Positions 1 through 7,731 of a stretch of 64,000 bases of DNA are shown one piece after another. A program made the position numbers and the translations under genes. The notes beneath the pieces are model-generated. The model ran no database searches, was not told the DNA's origin, and was given only the letters and a program-made list of their open reading frames with translations. The DNA is from Legionellales bacterium (lineage in GTDB: Bacteria > Pseudomonadota > Gammaproteobacteria > Eutrophobiales > Eutrophobiaceae), in the NCBI GenBank assembly GCA_002721165.1, contig PBJS01000024.1, positions 4,930 to 68,929 on the forward strand, read 5' to 3'. The first letter of the stretch is position 1. Every line of letters starts with the position of its first letter.

Positions 1-396
1 GTGACAGGCCTCACAAGTTACACCATCATTTAATGTAAAATTTTTGGCACGTTTTGCTTTTGGGACATTATTCGCATGGCAATTAAGACATGTATCATCT
101 TTTTGTGGATCTTCGATACCTAAATTCTTCGCAATACGTAAGGCTCGTTCTTTGCCTAATGTTTTATAAGCACGAGCATGATGGTCGTATTTTTTCCAAG
201 TAATTGCCTCGTTTTGAAGTACTGATGAGTTCTGCCATGGCTTGACTGCCCCGTGGCAAGTCGAACCTGCGCAAGTCTGCACACCCAAGTGCATTGCATC
301 TCCATATTGCGGTAGAGTTTCCGCTTTAAGAATTGAAACTTGAATTATTGATGATAATCCAAGTATAAAAAAAACGTATCTGAAGCCTTTATTCAT
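1..396 (-). CDS. Multihaem cytochrome c, c554-like (C-terminus cut by window edge)
   Basis: A periplasmic electron-transfer protein is likely. The first 132 codons are present and the gene runs off the left edge. Residues 1-25 form a signal peptide (basic start, then a hydrophobic stretch ending near LKA/ET). Three haem sites are visible: an atypical CX4CH (CAGSTCH) near residue 43, CLNCH near residue 102 and CEACH at the edge. The spacing and the HHARAYKTLG segment resemble the cytochrome c554 / multihaem cytochrome family; that assignment rests on memory of the family, not on a search. Its redox partner is unknown. It lies beyond tRNA-Ser in the same direction and probably has its own promoter, because a TATAAT-like box sits about 32 bases upstream of the start. 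Confidence 0.8.
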   Translation of the reverse strand, partial: MNKGFRYVFFILGLSSIIQVSILKAETLPQYGDAMHLGVQTCAGSTCHGAVKPWQNSSVLQNEAITWKKYDHHARAYKTLGKERALRIAKNLGIEDPQKDDTCLNCHANNVPKAKRAKNFTLNDGVTCEACH

Positions 397-427
397 ATTG
401 TTATTTGCCCCGTGGGTACTTTCATTA

Positions 428-433
428 ATTATA
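428..433 (-). promoter_or_regulatory. Candidate -10 box for the cytochrome gene
   Basis: Read on the minus strand this is a perfect TATAAT preceded by GGG, about 32 bases before the cytochrome ATG. No good -35 element lies 16-18 bases upstream (the region reads TAAAAA), so the promoter is only suggested. Confidence 0.35.
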
Positions 434-468
434 CCCAAACTGCTATTGAATTTTTATCATAATAAACC

Positions 469-480
469 GCTCTTTCGAGC
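469..480 (-). terminator. Weak hairpin after tRNA-Ser
   Basis: On the minus strand GCTC-GAAA-GAGC forms a four-pair stem with a GNRA-type loop, followed by GGTTTATTAT. It lies about 85 bases past the tRNA 3' end and could end the recA-to-tRNA transcript. The stem is short and the U tract is interrupted, so this is tentative. Confidence 0.3.
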
Positions 481-565
481 ATTTACAATATCACTGGAAT
501 ACACGATGAATCAACAAGTTGGCTGTAATAATGAAATTTGTCTTAACATTTATCAAAAAAATTAT

Positions 566-657
566 TGGCGGAGAGGGAGGGATTCGAACCCTCGATACGG
601 GATAAACCGTATACTCCCTTAGCAGGGGAGCGCCTTCAGCCACTCGGCCACCTCTCC
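566..657 (-). tRNA. tRNA-Ser(GCU)
   Basis: The cloverleaf is complete. The acceptor stem GGAGAGG pairs with CCTCTCC, followed by discriminator G and an encoded CCA. The anticodon arm is CTCCC-CT-GCT-AA-GGGAG, giving anticodon GCU, which reads AGC/AGU serine codons. A long variable arm (ATACGG/CCGTAT type) marks it as class II serine tRNA. The T arm is GAGGG-TTCGAAT-CCCTC. It follows csrA by about 50 bases on the same strand, the order known from other gammaproteobacteria. Confidence 0.97.
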
Positions 658-709
658 ATTACTAAAAACGCTGTTTTTTAAATCAATGAAAAATATTAAA
701 AATAACTAC

Positions 710-910
710 TCAGTCAGCCGTTCCTGATGATACCGAGCCTTCAGATTTTTCATCCTGAATTCGATCGTATATTTCTTCACGATGCACAGATACATCTTTA
801 GGTGCATTAATGCCAATACGAACTTGATTACCACGAATACCTAAAACTGTAATATCAACATTATCCCCTATCATCAATGATTCCCCCACACGTCGCGTTA
901 AAATCAACAT
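710..910 (-). CDS. csrA: Carbon storage regulator CsrA
   Basis: A small homodimeric RNA-binding protein that binds GGA motifs in mRNA leaders and changes translation or stability. The 66 residues match the normal length. LTRR near the start and VHREEIY around residues 42-48, including the key Arg44, are the two RNA-contacting segments, and both are intact. AAGGAGG lies about 8 bases before the ATG. It sits between lysC and tRNA-Ser in the recA-recX-alaS-lysC-csrA series and is probably co-transcribed, although the roughly 65-base spacer after lysC could hold a separate promoter. Confidence 0.97.
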   Translation of the reverse strand: MLILTRRVGESLMIGDNVDITVLGIRGNQVRIGINAPKDVSVHREEIYDRIQDEKSEGSVSSGTAD

Positions 911-975
911 TTATTTATCCTCCTTGTGCTTCCTTAAATTATTTTTTCCAAATCCTTAATAACTAGTCTTTAACA

Positions 976-2193
976 CTAATCTGTTCCCAGATCAAATACC
1001 ATATGTAAAACACGAACTGCGGGTTTTAAATATTTTTCATCTACAACAACAGAAACTTTGATTTCTGACGTTGAAATCATCTGAATATTTATTTTTTCAT
1101 CTGCCAACGCCTTGAATATAGTACTAGCAACTCCTGCATGAGAACGCATACCTACACCAACAACAGAAATTTTTACAATCCTGTTGTCGCCAGTTACATC
1201 TGTAGCATCTATGTCTTTTGCAGTTTCTTTCAAAATTGACATAGCTTTGTCATAGTCATTTCGATGAACTGTAAAAGTAAAATCAGTACTATTATTTAAA
1301 CCAACATTTTGAACAATCATATCCACTTCAATATTTGCTGCGGCAATTGGGTCAAGTATCGTAGATGCAATCCCAGGTTTATCCGGTACGCCGACTACGG
1401 TCAATTTAGCCTCATCACTATTATGAGCAATTCCAGATATTAAAGCCGCTTCCATAATTTCTCCCTCATTAGTTATTAAAGTTCCCGGCCCCTCTTCAAA
1501 ACTAGATAATACACGTAAATTTATATTATATTTCCCGGCAAATTCAACCGCGCGTGTTTGCAAAACTTTCGAGCCGAGGCTCGCCATTTCGAGCATTTCC
1601 TCATATGTTAATGAGGGCAATCTTTGTGCATTCTCAACTATCCTTGGATCTGCGGTATAAACACCATCAACATCTGTATAAATTCTGCATTCATCGGCAG
1701 CAAGGGCTGTTGCCATAGCAACAGCTGTAGTGTCTGAACCACCTCGTCCTAATGTTGTTATATCTCCATCTTCGTTAACCCCCTGAAAACCAGCGATGAC
1801 AACAACTTTTCCCTGTTGTAATTCCTTTTTGACTCGTTCCACCTCTATATTAGCTATTCTCGCTTTGTTATGAGCGCTATCAGTATGTATGCAGACCTGT
1901 CCACCAGTAAAAGACAGGGCCTGACAACCTTTCACTTCAAGTGCCATTGTTAACAAAGCGATTGTAACTTGTTCTCCGGTCGACAGAAGCACATCTAATT
2001 CTCTTGGATTCGGTGACTTTGTTATGCTATCAGCAAGAGAGAGTAGACGATTGGTTTCACCACTCATAGCAGAGACAACTACAACAACTTGATGACCTTG
2101 TTTTTTGGTTTCAATCACCTTCTCAGCAACCAGCTGAATTCGCTCAGCAGTACCAACAGAGGTTCCACCATATTTTTTTACTATTAATGCCAT
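976..2193 (-). CDS. lysC: Aspartate kinase (monofunctional)
   Basis: Phosphorylates aspartate, the first step toward lysine, threonine, methionine and diaminopimelate. At 405 residues it is the length of a monofunctional, ACT-regulated kinase. The kinase domain fills about residues 1-245, with KKYGGTSVG at 6-14 and GRGGSDTTAVA near 149-159. Two ACT domains follow (about 265-335 and 345-405), which normally bind lysine and/or threonine for feedback inhibition. It lies 66 bases after alaS. That spacer is too short for a lysine riboswitch and none is seen. Diaminopimelate from this pathway feeds the wall synthesis encoded further along. Confidence 0.96.
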   Translation of the reverse strand: MALIVKKYGGTSVGTAERIQLVAEKVIETKKQGHQVVVVVSAMSGETNRLLSLADSITKSPNPRELDVLLSTGEQVTIALLTMALEVKGCQALSFTGGQVCIHTDSAHNKARIANIEVERVKKELQQGKVVVIAGFQGVNEDGDITTLGRGGSDTTAVAMATALAADECRIYTDVDGVYTADPRIVENAQRLPSLTYEEMLEMASLGSKVLQTRAVEFAGKYNINLRVLSSFEEGPGTLITNEGEIMEAALISGIAHNSDEAKLTVVGVPDKPGIASTILDPIAAANIEVDMIVQNVGLNNSTDFTFTVHRNDYDKAMSILKETAKDIDATDVTGDNRIVKISVVGVGMRSHAGVASTIFKALADEKINIQMISTSEIKVSVVVDEKYLKPAVRVLHMVFDLGTD

Positions 2194-2259
2194 TGTTTTA
2201 CCAAGTGTTAAAAAATCGTGGGATTCTATCTGAACTAAAAAGTATTAGAAATAGACAAT

Positions 2260-4866
2260 TTAGTTTTTAAGTTGGCTACGGACCCAATCTGGAACTTTTG
2301 CTAAAGCACTTTCTAATTTCTTAGGATCATCGCCTCCGGCTTGTGCCATATCAGGACGTCCTCCCCCTCGCCCTCCAACCTGTTCTGCTACAAAATTTAC
2401 CAAGTCACCCGCTTTAATGCGATTAGTCGTGTCGTCAGTAACGCCTGCAACTAAGCTCACCTTTGATTCATTAACAGTCGCAAGAATTAATACAGCTGTC
2501 CCAAGTTTATTTTTAAGCTGATCAACGGCATCACGAAGACTTTTCGGATCAGCAGTATCAATTGATTTAGCAACAATACTAATATCATCAATTACAGTGG
2601 TTTCCTCAAGCAAATTTAAACCCGCATTGCTGGCTAATTTACCTCTAAGTTGTAATAACTCTTTTTCAAGTTTACGAGTTTTTTCAAGTTGTAAATTGAG
2701 TTTAGAGTCAACTGTTTCTACATTAGATTTCAATGATTCTGCCATTCGTTGTAACTTTGCTTCCATATTTTCAATCCAGACAAATGCTTCAAGGCCAGTA
2801 ATTGCTTCAATACGCCTTACCCCTGAAGCTATACCTGATTCTGAAATAATTTTAAATACACCTATATCACCGGAACGTTCGACATGTGTCCCGCCACATA
2901 ATTCACAAGAAAACTCCCCGCCAATATTTAACACCCTGACAGTATCTTCATATTTCTCACCAAATAATGATATCGCTCCTGATAATTTCGCTTTTTCGAG
3001 GGGCATAACCTGAATCTGAGTTTCATTATTCTCTAAAATTTTAGAATTCACTAGTTGCTCTATTTCCTTCAGTTGCTCATAAGTTAGTGATTCGTTATGT
3101 GAAAAATCAAATCGCAATCGATTGCTTTCAACTAGAGACCCTTTTTGTACAACGTGATCTCCTAGCATCTTTCTTAACGCAGCATGAAGTAAATGGGTGG
3201 CAGAATGATTACGTGCAACATCAGTTCGTATTTTTTGGTCGACTGAAGCACGAACAACATCACCCACTTTAAAAGTCCCTGTGCGTAGAATACCTAAATG
3301 AATATGTGACTGTCCTTGCTTTTTAGTATCTTCAACTTCAAAGAAAACATCGCCAGCAAATAATTCACCCTTATCACCAACTTGCCCCCCGGATTGCGCA
3401 TAAAAGGGAGTCTCTAACAAAATTACGCCGCCGACATCACCTTCATTTAATTCTTTTACGTTTCTTCCGTCTTGGTAAAGCCCAATTATTGTCGTCTTTT
3501 GCTCTAATCTTTCATATCCAGTAAATGCACTCACTAAGTTACTATCAGTATTAATAGAAACATCAATATCAAACTTACTTGCAGCCCGAGCTCGTTTTCG
3601 TTGTCCGGCCATAGCTTTGTTAAAACCCTTCATATCAACTTTCATATTTTTTTCACGGGCAATATCAGCTGTTAAATCTACTGGAAATCCATAGGTATCA
3701 TACAGACGAAAAACATCTTCGCCATGAATAACGTCACCTTTTGTTTTTGTAATAACTTCATCTAAAATTTTTAATCCTTGATCCAAAGTTTCAGCAAAAC
3801 GCTCTTCCTCACTAAGCAACATGCTCTCGATATTTGATCTTGTTTTTGATAATTCAGGATAAGCATCGCCCATTTCTTCTTCAAGAACCTCAACCAATTG
3901 ATGAAAAAAAGGTTTTTTGAAGCCTAACTTATTACCATGTCGAATTGCACGGCGAATAATTCGTCGCAACACATAACCCCTACCCTCATTAGAAGGAATT
4001 ACACCGTCTGCCAATAAAAATGAACAAGATCGAATATGGTCAGCAACGACACGGCTAGAAGTTAAATCAATTTTTTTATTGCCACAAAGAGTTTTTATTT
4101 TTTTGATAATCTTTTCGAATGACTCAATTTCAAAATTATTATTAACTCCCTGCATGACGGCGGTAACTCTTTCGAGCCCCATTCCCGTGTCGACTGAAGG
4201 ATGTGGGATAGGTGTTAATGAGCCGTCACTACCACGGTTAAATTGTGTAAACACTAAATTCCATATTTCAACATAACGATCTAAATCAGCGTCTTTAGAC
4301 CCCGGAGGTCCACCAGGTATATCTTCGCCATGATCATAGAAAATTTCACTACACGGACCACAAGGTCCGGTGTCTCCTGCTGACCAGAAGTTATCTTTTT
4401 CGCCACAACGAGTAAATTGCTTTGATGAAACACCAATTTCTTTTAACCAAATATTAGCTGCCTCTTCATCGTCTTCAAAAACTGTTATCCAAAGTTTAGA
4501 CTCTGGAATTTTTAATACAGCTGTCAAATACTCCCAGGCATAAGTAATAGCATCTTGTTTGAAATAATCCCCGAAACTAAAATTCCCTAGCATTTCGAAA
4601 AACGTGTGGTGTCTTGCTGTGTATCCGACATTTTCTAGATCATTGTGTTTACCGCCGGCACGTACACAACGCTGCGATGATGCAGCTCGTTTGTATGGAC
4701 GACTCTCTCTTCCAAGGAACACATCTTTAAACTGGACCATGCCCGCATTTGTAAATAACAGTGTTGGGTCATTTGCAGGGACCAAAGAACTGCTTGGGAC
4801 AATTTCATGATCTTTTGATTTGAAAAAATCCAGAAAGGATTGGCGGATGTCATTACTAGTCTTCAT
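2260..4866 (-). CDS. alaS: Alanyl-tRNA synthetase
   Basis: Charges tRNA-Ala and edits mischarged Ser and Gly. The 868 residues are a normal full length. The N-terminal class II catalytic core carries FTNAGMVQFKDVFLG near residue 40. The editing domain has the zinc motif NHSATHLLH near residue 555 and CELCGGTHVERSG near 655. The C-terminal part ends with the glycine-rich GGRGGGRPDMAQAGG segment of the C-Ala domain. It starts 10 bases after recX stops, so it is translated from the recA-recX transcript or an internal promoter. Confidence 0.98.
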   Translation of the reverse strand: MKTSNDIRQSFLDFFKSKDHEIVPSSSLVPANDPTLLFTNAGMVQFKDVFLGRESRPYKRAASSQRCVRAGGKHNDLENVGYTARHHTFFEMLGNFSFGDYFKQDAITYAWEYLTAVLKIPESKLWITVFEDDEEAANIWLKEIGVSSKQFTRCGEKDNFWSAGDTGPCGPCSEIFYDHGEDIPGGPPGSKDADLDRYVEIWNLVFTQFNRGSDGSLTPIPHPSVDTGMGLERVTAVMQGVNNNFEIESFEKIIKKIKTLCGNKKIDLTSSRVVADHIRSCSFLLADGVIPSNEGRGYVLRRIIRRAIRHGNKLGFKKPFFHQLVEVLEEEMGDAYPELSKTRSNIESMLLSEEERFAETLDQGLKILDEVITKTKGDVIHGEDVFRLYDTYGFPVDLTADIAREKNMKVDMKGFNKAMAGQRKRARAASKFDIDVSINTDSNLVSAFTGYERLEQKTTIIGLYQDGRNVKELNEGDVGGVILLETPFYAQSGGQVGDKGELFAGDVFFEVEDTKKQGQSHIHLGILRTGTFKVGDVVRASVDQKIRTDVARNHSATHLLHAALRKMLGDHVVQKGSLVESNRLRFDFSHNESLTYEQLKEIEQLVNSKILENNETQIQVMPLEKAKLSGAISLFGEKYEDTVRVLNIGGEFSCELCGGTHVERSGDIGVFKIISESGIASGVRRIEAITGLEAFVWIENMEAKLQRMAESLKSNVETVDSKLNLQLEKTRKLEKELLQLRGKLASNAGLNLLEETTVIDDISIVAKSIDTADPKSLRDAVDQLKNKLGTAVLILATVNESKVSLVAGVTDDTTNRIKAGDLVNFVAEQVGGRGGGRPDMAQAGGDDPKKLESALAKVPDWVRSQLKN

Positions 4867-4876
4867 GAATGCCTAA

Positions 4877-5317
4877 TTATGACAAAAGTTGGCTAATTAG
4901 TTGACTGCTAAAACCCCTATTGAGTAAAAATCTTGATTGTTTTGATTTTTCCATACTATCGGAAGGAGGGTTTCCCCCAAACCTCTTAACTCTAGCTGTC
5001 TCGGCTTGTGATAACCAGTCAACTGAGCATGCCTCGAGGTATTGTCTTATCACAGCTTTTGCTATGCCACGTTGCTGTAATTCCTGCTGAATTTTCAACG
5101 GCCCCTTCCCGCTACCAGCACGGTGATTTACGAAACTCTCTGCAAATCGTTCATCGCTTTGTAAGCCCTCGCTCGAGAGCTTATCCAACAGCTCGTCAAT
5201 TAATGTTTGGTCTTCACATGCCCTGGCAAGTTTGCGTGCTAATTCCTGACGGCTATGTTCTCTTCTTGCCAGAAAGTCACAAGCACGCTGTAAGACTTGT
5301 TGACGCTCTGTACTCAG
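4877..5317 (-). CDS. recX: RecX, RecA regulator (apparent CUG start)
   Basis: Binds RecA filaments and modulates strand exchange. From the CTG at 5317 the product is 146 residues, the usual RecX length, with the first helical repeat (FLARREHSRQELARKL) and then the SDERFAESFVNHR and GPLKIQQELQQRGI segments. No ATG, GTG or TTG exists between the upstream in-frame stop and residue 44. The only canonical start, a TTG at 5188, would delete the first conserved repeat. The CTG overlaps the recA stop as CTGA, with GGAGG 7 bases before it, so termination-reinitiation is likely. The function is well supported. The start codon is inferred from frame, Shine-Dalgarno and family length. Confidence 0.9.
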   Translation of the reverse strand: MSTERQQVLQRACDFLARREHSRQELARKLARACEDQTLIDELLDKLSSEGLQSDERFAESFVNHRAGSGKGPLKIQQELQQRGIAKAVIRQYLEACSVDWLSQAETARVKRFGGNPPSDSMEKSKQSRFLLNRGFSSQLISQLLS

Positions 5318-6372
5318 ACTACTGCCTCCTCCTCTGTTTCTGTCTCTTCAGTTAATTCTTCAACTGGAATGGTCGGTAATAGTTTAGCCCGAATTTGCTC
5401 TTCTATTTCATTTGCAATCTCAGGGTTTTCTTTTAGGAAAACTCTCACATTATCTTTACCTTGGCCGATACGATCATCTTTATAGCTATACCAAGCACCC
5501 GCCTTATCTACCAATCCTTCCTTGACGCCCAAATCAACTATCTCACCCTCACGAGAAATACCTTCATTATATAAAATACCGAACTCAGCCTGCTTAAATG
5601 GCGGGGCAATCTTGTTCTTGACGACTTTTACTCGTGTTTCGTTCCCTACCACTTCTTCGCCTTTCTTGATTGCGCCAATTCTACGAATGTCTAAACGAAC
5701 TGATGAATAAAATTTTAATGCGTTACCCCCTGTTGTGGTTTCGGGATTACCAAACATGACGCCTATCTTCATGCGAATTTGGTTAATAAAAATCACACAG
5801 CAATTTGCACGTTTTATATTTCCGGTTAATTTTCTTAAAGCTTGAGACATTAAGCGGGCGGCAAGACCCATATGAGAATCACCCATCTCACCCTCTATTT
5901 CTGCCCGAGGAACTAATGCTGCAACAGAATCAATTACAACCAATTCCACAGCACCACTGCGTACTAACATGTCGCAAATTTCAAGTGCCTGCTCTCCGGT
6001 GTCCGGCTGAGAGACCAGTAAGTCATTAATATTCACACCAAGTTTTTCAGCATAAACAGGATCCAGCGCATGTTCTGCATCAATAAAAGCACAGATCTTT
6101 CCCTGTTTTTGCGCTTCAGCAATTGCTGACAAAGTTAATGTCGTTTTACCAGATGATTCCGGTCCGTAAATTTCAACAACTCGACCATAGGGTAATCCTC
6201 CTGCTCCCAAAGCAATATCAAGACCCAGCGAGCCGGTACTAACAGATGCAATTTTTGTGGCAGGCTGATCTCCCATTTTCATCACCGAGCCCTTACCAAA
6301 TTGTTTTTCGATTTGGCTCAGTGCCATCGTTAACGCCTTTTTTTTGTCATCTCCAGTTTCTGTTGTCGCCAT
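5314..6372 (-). CDS. recA: Recombinase RecA
   Basis: The ATP-dependent strand-exchange protein and co-protease of the SOS response. Walker A GPESSGKT lies near residue 70, the Walker B region VVIDSVAALVPRAE near 140, and the DNA-binding loop MKIGVMFGNPETTTGG near 200. The acidic C-terminus (EELTEETETEEE) is typical. Two ATGs are close together. The second is chosen because AGGAG lies 8-9 bases before it but only 2-3 before the first; this gives 352 residues. A strong sigma70-type promoter precedes it. No CTGT-N8-ACAG LexA box is present between it and the divergent regulator gene. Confidence 0.98.
   Translation of the reverse strand: MATTETGDDKKKALTMALSQIEKQFGKGSVMKMGDQPATKIASVSTGSLGLDIALGAGGLPYGRVVEIYGPESSGKTTLTLSAIAEAQKQGKICAFIDAEHALDPVYAEKLGVNINDLLVSQPDTGEQALEICDMLVRSGAVELVVIDSVAALVPRAEIEGEMGDSHMGLAARLMSQALRKLTGNIKRANCCVIFINQIRMKIGVMFGNPETTTGGNALKFYSSVRLDIRRIGAIKKGEEVVGNETRVKVVKNKIAPPFKQAEFGILYNEGISREGEIVDLGVKEGLVDKAGAWYSYKDDRIGQGKDNVRVFLKENPEIANEIEEQIRAKLLPTIPVEELTEETETEEEAVV
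5315..5329 (-). promoter_or_regulatory. recX ribosome site and CUG start
   Basis: On the minus strand GGAGG is followed by 7 bases and CTG. The Shine-Dalgarno is formed by the GAG codons for the Glu run at the recA C-terminus. CTG shares two bases with the recA TGA. This is the arrangement of an ATGA coupling site with C in place of A. Confidence 0.7.
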
Positions 6373-6415
6373 GTTCATTTCTCCTATATCGTTAAACTAC
6401 CTTCATTTTGAATAG

Positions 6416-6444
6416 ACTATAGGGTATACTTTTATAGATGTCAA
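6416..6444 (-). promoter_or_regulatory. recA promoter
   Basis: On the minus strand TTGACA, a 17-base spacer and TATAGT form a near-consensus sigma70 promoter about 45 bases before the recA start. It is the best match to consensus seen in the window. No E. coli-type LexA site overlaps it. Confidence 0.8.
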
Positions 6445-6477
6445 TACTTTTTATGACCTTTATATTTTTTACCATAT

Positions 6478-6493
6478 CATAGATTTTACTATG
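6478..6493. promoter_or_regulatory. Inverted repeat, candidate WYL-regulator operator
   Basis: CATAG-N6-CTATG is a perfect inverted repeat in the recA/regulator spacer. It lies where the -35 region would be for a TATAAT box at 6511-6516 that could drive the regulator gene. BrxR/CapW-type regulators bind inverted repeats upstream of their own genes, so autoregulation is an inference. In such AT-rich sequence a five-base repeat can also arise by chance. Confidence 0.35.
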
Positions 6494-6541
6494 TTTTTCC
6501 TATTTTTTTGTATAATTCACTGAATTTCATAGGATTTAGTA

Positions 6542-7432
6542 ATGGCAAAACAAAAAGTAACGATGGATGAAATTAAGTGGGGTACACGGCAACGTCTGCA
6601 ATATATCGAATTAATGGCGTTTTATGCCGGGGTAATTACGCGAAGTGATATTGCTAAGGCATTCGCTATCTCAGATGCGGCTGCGACTAAAGATTTAAAA
6701 TTCTACAGTGAAATCGCACCCGATAATCTGATCTACAAACACAGCGTATTCGGCTTTGTCCCCAGTAGCTCATTTCGTGAGGTCTTCGCTGATTTATCAC
6801 CAGCGGTGGCATTATCAATATTTGAAGCAAATTTTATTATCTCAAGCATTCCAAATATTGATAATCATATGTTTGGCATCCCTACTTCTGGATTAACCTT
6901 GCCAAACCGACTACCAAAAAAATCAGTGCTAGCACAAATTACTCGTTCTATATGTAGTAAGAAAAAATTAAAGGTTAGTTACCATTCACTAACTGAAAAG
7001 GCACAGCCAACGAAAAGAATTATCGAGCCGCATTCGCTCGTCAACACGGGTTTTCGTTGGCATGTCCGCGCCTATAGTGAGGAGAGTTTTGATTTTCGGG
7101 ATTTTGTCCTTTCCCGTTTTATAAGTGCAAAATGCCTTGATGATGAAGTCGAATCAAATGAATTATATGATGATGATTGGGTAGAAATAATATCACTTGA
7201 ACTCGCTCCTCATCCGAAACTTATTAAAGAAAAACAGAAAAGTTTACTGCTTGATTACAGTGCTAATAAAAATGTGATCAGCATTAAAGTAAGACGTGCG
7301 CTAATTGGGTACTTACTACAACAACTTTCTGTCGACACCACAATTGATCACTCATTAAATCCAAATAAATATCAACTTATTGTACTTAATCGAGATGAAA
7401 TCGAGCCTTTTGCGAGCTGGGCATTTGATTAG
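6542..7432 (+). CDS. WYL-domain transcriptional regulator, BrxR/CapW-like
   Basis: A predicted DNA-binding repressor. Residues 1-80 form a winged helix-turn-helix (TRSDIAKAFAISDAAATKDLKFY), with the APDNLIY segment found after the helix-turn-helix in BrxR/CapW proteins. Residues about 120-205 form the WYL domain, with RWHVRAYS and FRDFVLSRF, the hallmark pair of this family. The last roughly 80 residues resemble the WCX dimerisation region. The 296-residue length fits. Known relatives control BREX, CBASS and other anti-phage operons. No such operon is seen here; only a small membrane protein follows 20 bases downstream. It is divergent from recA. The ligand of the WYL domain is unknown. Family placement is from motif recognition, not a search. 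Confidence 0.8.
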   Translation: MAKQKVTMDEIKWGTRQRLQYIELMAFYAGVITRSDIAKAFAISDAAATKDLKFYSEIAPDNLIYKHSVFGFVPSSSFREVFADLSPAVALSIFEANFIISSIPNIDNHMFGIPTSGLTLPNRLPKKSVLAQITRSICSKKKLKVSYHSLTEKAQPTKRIIEPHSLVNTGFRWHVRAYSEESFDFRDFVLSRFISAKCLDDEVESNELYDDDWVEIISLELAPHPKLIKEKQKSLLLDYSANKNVISIKVRRALIGYLLQQLSVDTTIDHSLNPNKYQLIVLNRDEIEPFASWAFD

Positions 7433-7452
7433 TTAACAAGTAGGAGGAAAAA

Positions 7453-7722
7453 ATGAAAGAGTTTTGGTTTACACCTAAAAATTATGGCAATGGGTTCTAC
7501 CCTTCTTCTTGGCAAGGATGGTTAATCATCCTAATTGCCCTTGCATTAATTTGTGCAGCTTTTTATCTCAGTAATCCTTTTGAATATAAAACAACTGAAC
7601 AAGCCATAAATGATTGGCTACGTTTTATTATCGATTTTATCGTGATTCACACTGTATATTTTGTTCTTGTTAAAGATAGGGTAAAGGGTGGAGTGAGATG
7701 GCGTTGGGGGAAAGAAAATTAA
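7453..7722 (+). CDS. Small two-helix membrane protein, unknown function
   Basis: I do not recognise a function. The 89 residues start WFTPKNYGNGFYPSSWQGW, then a hydrophobic helix at about 22-41 (WLIILIALALICAAFYL) and a second at about 57-73 (FIIDFIVIHTVYFVLV), ending in a basic, Trp-rich tail (GGVRWRWGKEN). A strong AGGAGG lies 6 bases before the ATG, so it is clearly translated. It follows the WYL regulator by 20 bases and is probably in its operon. It converges on pncC with a 9-base gap. A housekeeping membrane protein is as possible as a regulator-controlled effector. Confidence 0.75.
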   Translation: MKEFWFTPKNYGNGFYPSSWQGWLIILIALALICAAFYLSNPFEYKTTEQAINDWLRFIIDFIVIHTVYFVLVKDRVKGGVRWRWGKEN

Positions 7723-7731
7723 ACAATCTTT

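Noticed and set aside
398..622. A plus-strand frame of 74 codons running into the tRNA-Ser gene.
   Set aside because: Its last third is the complement of the tRNA and it overlaps the cytochrome promoter region; no ribosome site.
2194..2259. A lysine riboswitch before lysC.
   Set aside because: Only 66 bases separate alaS and lysC, far too short, and no conserved pairing is seen.
2597..3013. Long open frames on the strand opposite to alaS, recA, rpoB, rplJ and other genes.
   Set aside because: They are antisense to strongly conserved proteins, lack ribosome sites and recognisable domains; they are by-products of codon use.
5188..5190. TTG as the recX start.
   Set aside because: It would remove the first conserved RecX helical repeat and has no Shine-Dalgarno.
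6373..6541. An E. coli-type LexA box upstream of recA.
   Set aside because: No CTGT-N8-ACAG or near variant was found in the spacer.
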